Source: Sporolactobacillus shoreicorticis (lineage in GTDB: Bacteria; Bacillota; Bacilli; Bacillales; Sporolactobacillaceae). From it: 60,169 nt of DNA. Shown piece by piece: positions 30,573 through 40,322 of the stretch. The notes beneath the pieces are model-generated. The model did no database searches and had not been told where the DNA came from. It saw only the letters and a program-made list of their open reading frames with translations. Position 1 is the first letter of the stretch, and the number at the start of each line of letters is the position of its first letter. The stretch lies in contig NZ_JAMXWM010000030.1 of NCBI RefSeq assembly GCF_024125445.1, forward strand, positions 1 to 60,169, in the 5' to 3' direction. The position numbers were made by a program, and so were the translations under genes.

Positions 30573-30616
30573 CTAAAATGGACGCTAAGGATCAGCGAAA
30601 GCTATGGGGGTTCGTC

Positions 30617-31708
30617 ATGTCAAATCGATTTGCGATCATTCTTGCTGCCGGAAAAGGTACAAGAATGCGATCGAAACTATATAAAGTGCTGCATCAGGTT
30701 TGCGGCAAACCGATGATCCGACATGTCATTGATGAGGCTGAGAAGGCCGATTTTGCGAAAATTTATGTAATCGTCGGACATGGGGCGAATGAAGTGAAAG
30801 CGGCGGTCGGTAATGAAGCTGAATGTTTGTTGCAGAAAGAGCAGCTTGGGACGGGACATGCTGTACTTCAAGCGTTGGATCCTTTAGCTGAACGGGCAGG
30901 GACAACGGTTGTCCTTTGCGGAGACACTCCGCTGATCACCCATCAGACAATTGAGAAGCTAATTCGGATTCAAGAAGAGAATCAGGCAGCGGCGGCTGTG
31001 CTGACCGCTGAATTGGAAGATCCGACGGGTTATGGTCGCGTGATTCGCGATTCATCTGGAAATGTTGCGAAAATTGTCGAACACAAAGATGCGAATCCTG
31101 AAGAAAAAAGGGTAAAAGAAATTAATACGGGTATTTACAGTTTTGATAACCGTAAATTATTTGCTCTTTTAAAGCAAGTGACAAACAATAACGCTCAGGG
31201 TGAATATTATCTGCCTGATGTTATCGGTTTGCTTGTCCGCAACTCTGAGAAAGTCATTGCACATGCAACAGAACAGTTTGAGGAAACAGTCGGTGTTAAT
31301 GACCGCATTCAATTAGCGGTTGCAGAGAACTATATGCGCATACGCATCAATCGAGCAATGATGCAGGACGGTGTGACGCTGATTGATCCGGATACAACCT
31401 ATCTGTCGGCGGAATGCAAAATCGGTATGGATACGGTCATTTATCCGGGAACAGTTATTGCCGGAAAGACACGAATCGGAAGCGGCTGCACGATCGGCGC
31501 TTATTCGCAAATCCGCGATTGCGTAATTGGCGACGGGGCACAGATTGATCAGTCGGTGCTCGAGAACAGTACGATTGGAAGGAACGTGCAGATTGGACCT
31601 TTTGCGCATATTCGTCCGCTGTCCAAGATCCATGATCAGACAAAAGTGGGCAGTTTTGTCGACGTAAAGAACACGGACATTGGAGAACGGAGCGGGCCAA
31701 GTATGTAA
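30617..31708 (+). pseudogene. glmU: GlmU with acetyltransferase domain deleted and frame lost
   Basis: The frame encodes 363 residues, against about 456 for GlmU. The N-terminal uridyltransferase domain is complete: LAAGKGTRM (9-17), LCGDTPLI, GYGRVIRD, EINTGIYSFD. The left-handed beta-helix begins normally and reaches VGSFVDVKNTDIGERS (to Ser359), then ends GPSM-stop. The family continues KASHLSYVGDA..., which carries the catalytic histidine and the acetyl-CoA site, about 80 residues. In another frame, 31693-31758 reads [21 protein letters not shown]-stop, which resembles the usual GlmU tail after IARARQ. So about 240 bp and the frame appear to be lost inside the gene. UDP-GlcNAc pyrophosphorylase activity may survive; glucosamine-1-phosphate acetylation should not. 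A sequencing or assembly fault is possible. Confidence 0.85.
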
Positions 31709-31795
31709 AAACAGGCGAGGCATCGCAAGATTCGGTGAAACAAAATCATCGTCATTAAAGCACAGGTTAAACCATTAACTGGAGGGAACCATTCG

Positions 31796-32746
31796 ATGGT
31801 CAGCTATTTAGATCCAAATTTGAAAGTATTCAGCCTCAATTCCAATCCTGATCTTGCAAAGCAGATTGCAGAGCATATCGGTATTAAACTCGGAAAATGT
31901 ATTGTGTCTTCATTCAGTGACGGCGAGATCCAAATCAGTATTGAAGAAAGCATTCGAGGCAGTGAAGTTTATGTCATTCAATCAACGAGTGATCCGGTAA
32001 ATCAGCACATAATGGAATTGCTGATCTTGATTGATGCGCTGAAACGTGCCTCTGCAAAAACAATCAATCTGGTTATCCCTTATTACGGCTATGCAAGACA
32101 GGATCGAAAAGCCCGCGCTCGCGAACCGATCACAGCGAAGCTTGTCGCTAATCTTTTGGAGACGGCCGGTGCCACGCGTGTGTTGACACTCGATTTGCAT
32201 GCACCGCAAATCCAAGGATTCTTTGATATTCCTGTCGACCAGCTTCTCGGTGTACCGACTTTGTCGGAATATTTCATGAGCAAGCAGCTTGAGGATATTG
32301 TTATTGTCTCTCCGGATCATGGCGGCGTGACACGTGCACGCAAAATGGCTGATCGATTGAAAGCACCGATTGCAATCATTGATAAGCGCCGCCCGCGTCC
32401 GAATGTTGCGGAAGTGATGAACATCATCGGAGATATTCAGGACAAGACATGTATTATTGTCGATGATATTATTGATACGGCGGGTACGATTACGCTCGCG
32501 GCTAACGCTTTGGTTGAGCGCGGCGCTAAAAAGGTGTATGCTTGCTGTACACACCCTGTTTTGTCGGGTCCCGCAATCGAACGTATTCAAGCGTCTGCAA
32601 TCAGCGAACTCGTTGTAACCAACACGATTCCGTTGCCTGAAGAGAAGAAAATTGACAAAATTGTGCAGTTGTCTGTCGCACCGCTGATCGGTGAAGCCAT
32701 TATTCGTATTCACGAAAAATTGTCGGTCAGTCGGCTGTTTAATTAA
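31796..32746 (+). CDS. prs: Ribose-phosphate pyrophosphokinase
   Basis: The 316-residue enzyme (B. subtilis 317) has the flexible-loop [12 protein letters not shown], the PRPP loop [14 protein letters not shown], and the [15 protein letters not shown] motif. It makes PRPP from ribose 5-phosphate and ATP for nucleotide, His and Trp synthesis. GGAGGG precedes ATG 31796. It normally follows glmU in one operon, and the 88-bp gap here includes the damaged glmU tail. Confidence 0.96.
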   Translation: MVSYLDPNLKVFSLNSNPDLAKQIAEHIGIKLGKCIVSSFSDGEIQISIEESIRGSEVYVIQSTSDPVNQHIMELLILIDALKRASAKTINLVIPYYGYARQDRKARAREPITAKLVANLLETAGATRVLTLDLHAPQIQGFFDIPVDQLLGVPTLSEYFMSKQLEDIVIVSPDHGGVTRARKMADRLKAPIAIIDKRRPRPNVAEVMNIIGDIQDKTCIIVDDIIDTAGTITLAANALVERGAKKVYACCTHPVLSGPAIERIQASAISELVVTNTIPLPEEKKIDKIVQLSVAPLIGEAIIRIHEKLSVSRLFN

Positions 32747-32840
32747 CGATTGATCGGAATTTAGTACCTTACAGGGTTAGATTATACGTGATTCGTCAAA
32801 AATTTAATAAGGATTTATTTGAAAGGGAGTGCAATGACGC

Positions 32841-33464
32841 ATGGCAACATTAAGTGCGGCTGTTCGCAGCGAATTTAAGAAATCGTATGCAAAGAAACTG
32901 AGAAAAGAAGGAAAGATTCCTTCTGTTGTTTATGGAAAGACAGTAGGCAACGAATCTGTTGCAGTTGATGCCGGAGCAGTAAGCAAGCTCTTCCGCAGCG
33001 AAGGAAGAAATGCAATTATTAATTTGGACATTGAAGGAAAGAAAAAATATACGGTGATGGCTCATGAATTGCAATTCGATCCGTTGAAAGGCAACGTTCG
33101 CCATATTGATTTTCTTGAAATCAATATAAATGAGGAAATTGATGCTGTTGTACCCGTAGTGCTTAAGGGTGCAGAAGCTGTTGAAACCGGCGGTGTTGTC
33201 TTGAACAACCAGCTGTCGGAACTGACGGTACGCGCACTTCCTAATGATCTGCCGAGCGCGATCGAAATCGATGTGTCAGAACTGGCCGTCGGTGATGCAA
33301 TCCGTGTGAGCGACCTTGCAGATTCGAAAAAATATACCGTTCTTGGCGAACCTGAAGACGTTGTTGTGACGCTGTCCTATGGTGCTCAAGAAGCAGAAGC
33401 ACCAGAATCAGCTTCTGAAACGGCGAATGCGCCTGAAGCTGTTGATGAAGATGCAGCTGAATAA
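32841..33464 (+). CDS. ctc: Ribosomal protein bL25/Ctc (general stress protein)
   Basis: The 207-residue protein has the L25 5S-rRNA-binding domain (to about residue 95) and the TL5-type C-terminal beta domain (DAVVPVVLKGAEAVETGGVV...), ending in an acidic tail rich in Glu and Ala. In B. subtilis ctc is a sigma-B stress gene. Here GTTTAA at 32737-32742 with a weak GGAATT 13 bp on is a possible but poor sigma-B site. GAAAGGGAGTG precedes the ATG at about 20 bases; spacing is long but no nearer start exists. Confidence 0.92.
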   Translation: MATLSAAVRSEFKKSYAKKLRKEGKIPSVVYGKTVGNESVAVDAGAVSKLFRSEGRNAIINLDIEGKKKYTVMAHELQFDPLKGNVRHIDFLEININEEIDAVVPVVLKGAEAVETGGVVLNNQLSELTVRALPNDLPSAIEIDVSELAVGDAIRVSDLADSKKYTVLGEPEDVVVTLSYGAQEAEAPESASETANAPEAVDEDAAE

Positions 33465-33486
33465 AAGGCTCGTTTAAATGAATGTA

Positions 33487-33516
33487 TAGGCGTAACCAAT
33501 GCGTTACGCCTTTTTT
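33487..33516 (+). terminator. Intrinsic terminator after ctc
   Basis: AGGCGTAAC (33488-33496) pairs with GTTACGCCT (33503-33511), followed by T6. Confidence 0.9.
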
Positions 33517-33619
33517 CATACAGATTAGAAAGTAAAAAGATTTACAGGGATTTAGTGTAAATGGTTCGGCAAGGAGCTTCGCTTGAACACTTATCTCGGA
33601 TCGAAAGTGAGGAAGCACT

Positions 33620-34189
33620 GTGAAAATCATTGTCGGACTGGGCAATCCCGGTTCTGAATATGCCCATACGCGGCATAACATAGGTTTTGAAGTGATTGAC
33701 CTGATTGCTCAGCAGCATGGGATCCGCTTAAATAAAAACAAGTTTCATGCTTTGTTTGGAAAAGGATCGATCGATGGGGAAGAACTTTTATTAGTGAAGC
33801 CGCTTACCTATATGAATGCTTCAGGTGAAGCGGTGGGACCGTTGCTTCATTTTTTTAAACTGCCGGTCGATGATTTACTGGTTATTCACGACGATATGGA
33901 TCTCCCGGTAGGTAAGATTCGCGTGAGACAAAAGGGAAGTGCAGGCGGCCATAATGGGATTAAGTCAATTATTCAGCATGTGAACTCGCAGGAATTTGCT
34001 CGAATAAAAGTAGGTGTCGGGCATCCCCAGCACTCACGTGAGGCAGTGATACGTTATGTGCTTCAAGGGTTTTCAGGAGATGAACAGATACAGATCTCAT
34101 CGGCGATTGAACGAGCTGCATTGGCAGCGGAGGCTTGGCTCACGTTGCCTTTTTCACAGGTCATGAATACGTATAATGCGAATAAGTAG
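33620..34189 (+). CDS. pth: Peptidyl-tRNA hydrolase (SpoVC)
   Basis: The 189-residue enzyme starts at GTG 33620 behind AGTGAGGAAG and shows VGLGNPGSEYAHTRHNIGFEV (catalytic His in RHNIGF), KPLTYMNASGEAV, HDDMDLPVGKIR and GGHNGIKSI. It frees tRNA from stalled peptidyl-tRNA. A temperature-sensitive allele blocks sporulation in B. subtilis (spoVC). The fin gene that follows in B. subtilis is absent. Confidence 0.95.
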   Translation: MKIIVGLGNPGSEYAHTRHNIGFEVIDLIAQQHGIRLNKNKFHALFGKGSIDGEELLLVKPLTYMNASGEAVGPLLHFFKLPVDDLLVIHDDMDLPVGKIRVRQKGSAGGHNGIKSIIQHVNSQEFARIKVGVGHPQHSREAVIRYVLQGFSGDEQIQISSAIERAALAAEAWLTLPFSQVMNTYNANK

Positions 34190-34256
34190 AAAACCATGCG
34201 GGTATAATCATAAAAGTTTATTTCGGATGATTGGGGTTCTGAAGAATCACTGCAGA

Positions 34257-34284
34257 GCTTTGGCTTAAGCCAAAGCGTTTTTCG
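34257..34284 (+). terminator. Intrinsic terminator between pth and mfd
   Basis: A perfect palindrome at 34257-34276 (GCTTTGGCTT/AAGCCAAAGC) is followed by GTTTTT. It ends 25 bp before the mfd start. Confidence 0.85.
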
Positions 34285-34308
34285 GTTTTCAGAAAGTGAG
34301 GGTAGCCA

Positions 34309-37300
34309 ATGCTTGGCCTGAGCCACTATTATCAACAGAACATAGATGAAATTCAAACAGTCCTTGAAGGCTATGAGCAAGGCATGAAGCAGCAGCTGGT
34401 GTCCGGACTTTCCGGCGGAGCAAAAGCGCTATGGATTGCAGCGGTTTATCAGCAGAGGAATCAGACGTCCGTTGTTGTGACGCACAACCTTTATCAAGGA
34501 CAGAAACTTTATAATGATCTTGAAGGTTTGATCGATTCGGAGGAGCTGTTTCTTTATCCTGCCAACGATTTGATTGCGTCTGAACTCGCTGTGGCCAGTC
34601 CGGAACTGCTGGCTCAACGTATTGATGTGCTGAACCGGCTTGCACAAAACCGCAAAGCACTCATCATTATACCAGTTGCCGGACTGAAGAAACTGCTCGC
34701 TCCGCTCTATTTGTGGAAAGCGAGCTTATTGCAGTTTGAGATCGGAAAGACGATTGATTTGGACGCGCTTCCGCGAAAATTAACAGCCATTGGCTATGAG
34801 CGTGAATCCATGGTTTCCGGTCCCGGTCAATTCAGTATACGCGGCGGAATTATTGATCTTTTTCCGTTGACGGAAGTGCATCCGATTCGAATTGAGCTCT
34901 TTGATGATGAAATCGACTCTGTTCGCTATTTTGACAGCGATTCTCAGCGTTCACTGGAAATGATTCAAGACAGCGTGATGATTGGTCCGGCGCGGGAACT
35001 GCTGCTTTATGAGGAAAACTATAGGGCGGCAGCGCAAGGACTTGAACATGAATTAGCTGTTTCTCTGGCAAAAATGAAGGATCAGAGAGCTCAAGAGCTG
35101 CTCAGCGAACATAGCTCCGCTGACATTGAATCTTTAAAACAAGGTGTACCTTTTAACGGAATGATCAAGTATGCATCTTTATATTACAGCAAAATGACAA
35201 CTATTGATGATTATTTGCCTAAAGATGCTTTGGTCATCTTTGATGAAATCAGCCGAATCCAAGAAATGTCTGAACAGCTGGATCGTGAAGAAGCCGAATG
35301 GCGGGTTGATATGCTGCAAAAAGGCGATATGGTCGGCGAACTGCCGCTGACTATGGATTGGCCGCAACTGACCGAGCGACTGTCTCATCCGCTGCTTTTA
35401 TTGTCTCTTTTTCTTAGGTATCACGGCCAGTTTCAGCCGCAGAATGTCGTCAGCATCACATGCCGTGCGATGCAGAACTTTCATGGTCAGATTCAGTTGC
35501 TGAAGACTGAGGTTGAACGTTGGAAGAAAGGCGATTTTTCCGTTACCTTTCTTGCTTCAGACAAAGATCGGGCAAAGCGGTTGGATCAAGTATTATCGGA
35601 TTACGGCATTCAGGCGGAAATGGTAGCACCTGAAACACCGCCTGTCCACGGAGTTAATCAGATTACAATCGGCCAGTTTGAAACCGGTTTTGAATTGCCG
35701 CTTAAGAAAATTGCGGTGATTACTGAGCGTGAAGTCTTTACAAAAAAGACAGCGAAAGCGAATCATCGCGGGAAGAAACTGTCAAATGCTGAACGCTTGA
35801 AAAATTATAGTGAACTTAAAGTTGGCGATTATGTTGTTCACGTGGATCACGGAATCGGAAGGTACGCCGGCATTGAAACGCTGGAAGTAAACGGTACTCA
35901 TAAAGATTATTTGCAGATTATTTATAAAGGCAACGATAAGCTCTATGTCCCGGTGGAACATATTGATCAAGTACAGAAATATGTGAGTTCCGAAGGCAAG
36001 GAACCGAAAATCTATGCGCTTGGCGGCGGCGAATGGAAAAAGGTCAAAAGCAAGGCACGTTCGTCGATTCAAGATATCGCTGACGACCTGATCAAGCTCT
36101 ACGCAAAGCGGGAAGCGAGCAAGGGCTACGCCTTTGCGAAGGACAGCGATGCGCAGCAGGAGTTTGAAGCCGCGTTTCCATATGAGGAAACCGCGGATCA
36201 GCTTCAAGCCATTGAGGAAATCAAGAAAGATATGGAAAACGAGAAGCCGATGGATCGTTTGCTGTGCGGCGATGTGGGCTACGGCAAAACTGAGGTGGCT
36301 TTGCGTGCTGCTTTTAAAGCTATTGCCGATGGAAAACAAGTGGCGTTCCTCGTTCCGACTACGATTCTTGCTCAGCAGCATTTCGAGACGGCGAGTGAGC
36401 GGTTTGAGGATTTTCCGGTCACGATCGGACTGCTTAGCCGCTTTCGTTCGAGGAAGGAACAAATGGAAACGCTTAAAGGCCTTAAGGCGGGCACGGTTGA
36501 TCTTGTCATTGGGACGCATCGTTTGCTGTCAAAGGATGTTCAGTATAAGGATCTTGGTTTGCTGATTGTTGATGAGGAACAGCGATTTGGGGTGACCCAC
36601 AAGGAAAAAATCAAACGGCTCAAAGCGAATGTTGATGTGCTGACGCTGACCGCGACACCGATTCCGCGTACGCTGCATATGTCGATGCTCGGGGTACGCG
36701 ATCTTTCAATTATTGAAACGCCGCCCGAGAACCGCTTCCCTGTACAAACTTTTGTCATGGAGTATAACGCTTCATTAATTCGCGAAGCGATTGAACGAGA
36801 GATGGCGCGAGGCGGGCAGGTGTATTTCCTGTATAATCGTGTGGAAACGATTCAGCGAATGGCTGAAATGATCTCCGGACTTGTTCCTGATGCGGCGGTC
36901 ACATATGCACATGGACAGATGAAAGAATCAGAACTTGAATCCGCGATGATTGACTTTCTTGATGGAAATGCGGATGTACTGGTGAGTACGACAATCATTG
37001 AAACCGGTGTTGATATTCCAAATGTCAATACACTGATTGTCTACGATGCCGATCGAATGGGGCTTGCTCAACTGTATCAGCTTCGCGGGCGGGTCGGGCG
37101 TTCCAACCGCGTCGCCTATGCCTATTTCACGTATCAACGCGATAAGGTCATGAACGAGGTCGCAGAGAAAAGACTGCAGGCAATAAAGGAGTTTACCGAG
37201 CTTGGTTCCGGGTTTAAAATCGCGATGCGCGACTTGTCCATTCGAGGTGCCGGAAATCTGCTCGGTGCCCAGCAGCATGGGTTTATTGACTCTGTCGGAT

Positions 37301-37860
37301 TTGATCTCTATTCGCAAATGCTTCAGGACGCCATTGCTGAGCGCAACACGAAGGATCATACGGAAACGGCAGCAAAACCGCCTAAAGTCACCATTGAAAT
37401 GGACACGGATGCATACATTCCGGATCTGTATATAGAAGATTCTTTGCAAAAAATTGATATGTATAAACGCTTCAAAGCTGCTGCTTCCGTTCAAGATGTC
37501 GAAGAACTGAAAGATGAGATGATCGACCGGTTCGGCGATTACCCAAGAGAAGTAGCTGATTTGTTTAAAGTAGCTGAAGTGCGTGTGACAGCCAATCAAT
37601 TAATGATTGAGGAAATTAAGCAGCAAAGTTCGGAAGTCAGAATTATTTTCTCGGAAATGGGATGGAAATCATTAGATCGAGAGTCTCTGTTTAAAGCAAT
37701 CAGCAAAATGGGTCCCGGTGTCGGTCTTGGTGCAGAAGGATCGAAAATGAGAGTGACCATTAAACAGAATAAGCATCATGCAGGTTCGATGCTTGAGGAG
37801 GTCGCTAAACTGCTTGGCGGAATTGAGCAGCTTCAGAAGCCGTCTGAGAAGGTAGGATAA
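34309..37860 (+). CDS. mfd: Transcription-repair coupling factor
   Basis: The 1183-residue protein (B. subtilis 1177) has the UvrB-like N-terminal domains, an RNA-polymerase-interacting domain starting near LSNAERLKNYSELKVGDYVVHVDHGIGRY, the helicase motor with Walker A GDVGYGKTEVALRA, DEEQ box VDEEQRFG, motif III LTLTATPIPRTLHMS and motif VI QLRGRVGRS, and the C-terminal TRCF domain. It removes stalled RNA polymerase at lesions and recruits UvrA. An N-terminal difference typical of Gram-positive Mfd (short start MLGLSHYYQQN) is present. Confidence 0.96.
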   Translation: MLGLSHYYQQNIDEIQTVLEGYEQGMKQQLVSGLSGGAKALWIAAVYQQRNQTSVVVTHNLYQGQKLYNDLEGLIDSEELFLYPANDLIASELAVASPELLAQRIDVLNRLAQNRKALIIIPVAGLKKLLAPLYLWKASLLQFEIGKTIDLDALPRKLTAIGYERESMVSGPGQFSIRGGIIDLFPLTEVHPIRIELFDDEIDSVRYFDSDSQRSLEMIQDSVMIGPARELLLYEENYRAAAQGLEHELAVSLAKMKDQRAQELLSEHSSADIESLKQGVPFNGMIKYASLYYSKMTTIDDYLPKDALVIFDEISRIQEMSEQLDREEAEWRVDMLQKGDMVGELPLTMDWPQLTERLSHPLLLLSLFLRYHGQFQPQNVVSITCRAMQNFHGQIQLLKTEVERWKKGDFSVTFLASDKDRAKRLDQVLSDYGIQAEMVAPETPPVHGVNQITIGQFETGFELPLKKIAVITEREVFTKKTAKANHRGKKLSNAERLKNYSELKVGDYVVHVDHGIGRYAGIETLEVNGTHKDYLQIIYKGNDKLYVPVEHIDQVQKYVSSEGKEPKIYALGGGEWKKVKSKARSSIQDIADDLIKLYAKREASKGYAFAKDSDAQQEFEAAFPYEETADQLQAIEEIKKDMENEKPMDRLLCGDVGYGKTEVALRAAFKAIADGKQVAFLVPTTILAQQHFETASERFEDFPVTIGLLSRFRSRKEQMETLKGLKAGTVDLVIGTHRLLSKDVQYKDLGLLIVDEEQRFGVTHKEKIKRLKANVDVLTLTATPIPRTLHMSMLGVRDLSIIETPPENRFPVQTFVMEYNASLIREAIEREMARGGQVYFLYNRVETIQRMAEMISGLVPDAAVTYAHGQMKESELESAMIDFLDGNADVLVSTTIIETGVDIPNVNTLIVYDADRMGLAQLYQLRGRVGRSNRVAYAYFTYQRDKVMNEVAEKRLQAIKEFTELGSGFKIAMRDLSIRGAGNLLGAQQHGFIDSVGFDLYSQMLQDAIAERNTKDHTETAAKPPKVTIEMDTDAYIPDLYIEDSLQKIDMYKRFKAAASVQDVEELKDEMIDRFGDYPREVADLFKVAEVRVTANQLMIEEIKQQSSEVRIIFSEMGWKSLDRESLFKAISKMGPGVGLGAEGSKMRVTIKQNKHHAGSMLEEVAKLLGGIEQLQKPSEKVG

Positions 37861-37873
37861 ATTTGGCGAAAAA

Positions 37874-37903
37874 TGCATACTTTGACCAAGAGCGCAGATA
37901 ATA
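37874..37903 (+). promoter_or_regulatory. Candidate sigma-G promoter of spoVT
   Basis: TGCATA (37874-37879) matches TGHATR. After 17 bp, GATAATA (37897-37903) matches CATNHTA in six of seven positions. It lies 51 bp before the spoVT start; spoVT is sigma-G dependent in B. subtilis. Confidence 0.65.
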
Positions 37904-37954
37904 ATGCAAGGAATAGATGATTTTTGCGGAAGCGGAAAGAGAGGACGTCCTTGT

Positions 37955-38491
37955 ATGAAAGCAACTGGTATTGTCCGCCGAATCGATGATCTTGGGCGGG
38001 TGGTTATTCCTAAAGAAATACGGCGCACTTTACGTATTCGTGAGGGAGATCCACTAGAAATTTTTGTTGATCATGACGGCGAAGTGATCTTGAAAAAATA
38101 CTCGCCACTGAGCGAACTCGGCGATTTTGCAAAAGAATATGCGGAGTCTCTGGCGGAAAATTCAGGCAGGCTGACTCTTGTCAGTGATCGTGATGCGGTG
38201 ATTGCAGTCGCAGGAGGGTCTAAAAAAGACTACTTGGAAAAGCGGTTGCTTGCGGTACCCGAAAAATCAATGGAGCAGCGGCAAACGATTCTTGAACAGG
38301 ATCGCGGCGAGCCGCTCATAGAAGGACATGAGAACCTGTCCGGATCGTATGTTGTTGCACCAATTATTGCCGGCGGAGACCCGATCGGTACCATTATTCT
38401 CATTGGCAAGGATAAGAAACCGATGAGTGAAGTTGAGGTAAAGCTTGCTGAGACTGCTGCAGGTTTTCTCGGCAGGCAGATGGAACACTAA
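37955..38491 (+). CDS. spoVT: Stage V sporulation regulator SpoVT
   Basis: The 178-residue protein has the same length as B. subtilis SpoVT. The N-terminal AbrB-type swapped-hairpin DNA-binding domain (MKATGIVRRIDDLGRVVIPKEIRRTLRI region, residues 1-45) is followed by a GAF-like domain. It tunes sigma-G genes in the forespore. GAGAGGA precedes ATG 37955. It is the only AbrB-family gene seen in this window. Confidence 0.96.
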   Translation: MKATGIVRRIDDLGRVVIPKEIRRTLRIREGDPLEIFVDHDGEVILKKYSPLSELGDFAKEYAESLAENSGRLTLVSDRDAVIAVAGGSKKDYLEKRLLAVPEKSMEQRQTILEQDRGEPLIEGHENLSGSYVVAPIIAGGDPIGTIILIGKDKKPMSEVEVKLAETAAGFLGRQMEH

Positions 38492-38499
38492 AATGCACA

Positions 38500-38532
38500 C
38501 AAAAAAGAGGCGATTGTAGCGCCTCTTTTTTG
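38500..38532 (+). terminator. Intrinsic terminator after spoVT
   Basis: AAAAAAGAGGCG and CGCCTCTTTTTT arms flank a short ATTGTAG loop, with the T-run included in the stem and after it. Confidence 0.9.
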
Positions 38533-38618
38533 TAGGCACAATTTTGGGCCCTGCGGAACGCAAACCGGCAAATTATGATATAATCCAACATAGCATTCTT
38601 GGAAAAGTGAGAGAGATC

Positions 38619-40226
38619 ATGAGCGACGAGAAGAGGGCGAGTCACCTGGTATGGCGCGGTGCGGCGATACTTACAGGTGCGGCTCTGCTGGTGAAGATTA
38701 TGAGCGCGCTTTATCGGCTGCCCTACCAAAATTTTGCCGGCGATGTCGGATTTTATGTTTATCAGCAAGTCTATCCTTTTTACGCATTGGCAGTAGCACT
38801 TGGCGGCACGGGATTTCCGATTGTGATTTCCAAATATATGGCCGAGGCAGGCGAGCGGCACAGTGTGAAAGTGGAGGTACAAAGACATGCACTGATCGCG
38901 CTGATGCTGATCTGCGGGCTCTTTTTTACGGTGCTTTTTTTCTTTGCACAGCCTTTGTCGGCAATGATTGGGGATCAGCATCTTCCTCAGTTGATTCGCA
39001 TTGCCGCATCAGTCTATCTTTTCGTTCCGATTGTGGCGCTTTTGCGCGGAACTTTTCAAGGCGACAAAGAAAATATGCTGCCTACGGCTCTGTCTCAAAT
39101 CGGAGAACAGGTGACGCGTGTTTGTTTTATTTTAGGATTGTCCTGGTATTTATTTCTGAATCACGGAGATGCCTATACGTTCGGGCTTGCAGCAACATCG
39201 GGATCGGCATTTGCGCCGCTCGTCACAATGATCATCCTTATTCTGTTCCTGCCCCGAAAAAAACAGTTCGCGCGCGAACTGTTTTCGAGGCCGGCTGCAG
39301 CGATCAATTGGCGTTTAGTAAAAAACCTTATCATTGCCGGCTGTCTTTTTTCCATACTTGCTGTTCCCCTGCTCTTGTTTCAGCTTATCGATTCACTGAC
39401 TGTGCTTCGTCTTTTGGGGAAAGTGAATCTTGCTGATCCGCGAGCTGAAAAGGGTATTTATGATCGTGCCTATATGCTGACCCAGTTTGGGATAATTGCA
39501 TCTGCTTCGCTGACAGCGGCAATGGTGCCGCGTCTTGCGCAGCTCACAGCATTGCGGAAGACGCGTGACTTTCAAATGGAAGCAACGCTTTCGATTAAGG
39601 TAAGCTTGGCATTTGGTGCGGCAGCTGCCGCAGGGCTTATGACGATCAGCCGTGAGGTCAATATTATGCTGTTCCGCAATGCCGACGGAACAGCAGCTTT
39701 CGCGATTGCCTCGTTCACGATGCTGACGCTTTCGATTATTTTGACAGCCTCAGGAATTTTAGAGGCAAACGAAAAACCTTGGGTACCCTTTTATTTTCTT
39801 GCCATTGGTGCATGTGTAAAAGGTGCGGCGAATTATTTTCTTGTTCCGCACTTTGCCATTGTCGGTGCTGCCCTAGGCACATGCATGGGAACGGCTGTTG
39901 CCGCCGAATTGTGCCTTGTCTACTTGCATCGCCATACGTTGGCAATGCGTTTGTCCTGGCGCGCAGTTGCGAAATTAGGCATCGCTGTATCCGTGATGGC
40001 GGCGAGCGTATTTCTATGGAAAAAAATGATCCACCGCTTCACCGATATGCTGTCGGCACGCCCTTCAGCAACAGTGCTCGCTCTATCCGGTGCCGTTGTC
40101 GGCGGCTGGGTCTTTATCATGATTCTCTACATGATCCGCTTTCTGAACAAACATGATCTGAAACGGCTTCCGATACGAAGGAGAAAAAGGCAAGGCGAGG
40201 CAGCGGCACGGTCTCGGAAACTGTGA
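38619..40226 (+). CDS. yabM: SpoVB/MurJ-family polysaccharide or lipid flippase (YabM)
   Basis: The 535-residue protein has about 14 hydrophobic helices and belongs to the MOP exporter superfamily (MVF/SpoVB branch). Typical segments are GAALLVKIMSALYRLPYQNF at the start and YQQVYPFYALAVALGGTGFPIVISKY. B. subtilis YabM (532) lies at the same place after spoVT. The family flips lipid-linked sugars or lipid II. The start at ATG 38619 follows GAGAGAG; the longer frame from 38544 lacks a site. The next gene in B. subtilis, yabN (mazG), is absent. Confidence 0.9.
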   Translation: MSDEKRASHLVWRGAAILTGAALLVKIMSALYRLPYQNFAGDVGFYVYQQVYPFYALAVALGGTGFPIVISKYMAEAGERHSVKVEVQRHALIALMLICGLFFTVLFFFAQPLSAMIGDQHLPQLIRIAASVYLFVPIVALLRGTFQGDKENMLPTALSQIGEQVTRVCFILGLSWYLFLNHGDAYTFGLAATSGSAFAPLVTMIILILFLPRKKQFARELFSRPAAAINWRLVKNLIIAGCLFSILAVPLLLFQLIDSLTVLRLLGKVNLADPRAEKGIYDRAYMLTQFGIIASASLTAAMVPRLAQLTALRKTRDFQMEATLSIKVSLAFGAAAAAGLMTISREVNIMLFRNADGTAAFAIASFTMLTLSIILTASGILEANEKPWVPFYFLAIGACVKGAANYFLVPHFAIVGAALGTCMGTAVAAELCLVYLHRHTLAMRLSWRAVAKLGIAVSVMAASVFLWKKMIHRFTDMLSARPSATVLALSGAVVGGWVFIMILYMIRFLNKHDLKRLPIRRRKRQGEAAARSRKL

Positions 40227-40322
40227 TCTGACGGTGACTTATGGTAGAATGAAAAAAATGATGGTTATCGCGTGAAAAATAATTGAAATGAATGATTAAT
40301 ACAATGTGGAGGAATGGTTTGA

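Noticed and set aside
30170-30616. A glmS-type ribozyme or other riboswitch before glmU
   Set aside because: No conserved core could be found; the gene is glmU and not glmS, and the promoter lies after the terminator.
31982-32713. A 243-codon open frame on the minus strand opposite prs
   Set aside because: It is fully inside prs, has no ribosome-binding site or known motif, and is explained by the codon bias of the real gene.
35782-36519. A 245-codon minus-strand frame opposite mfd
   Set aside because: It lies wholly inside the helicase region of mfd and shows no domain or start signal.
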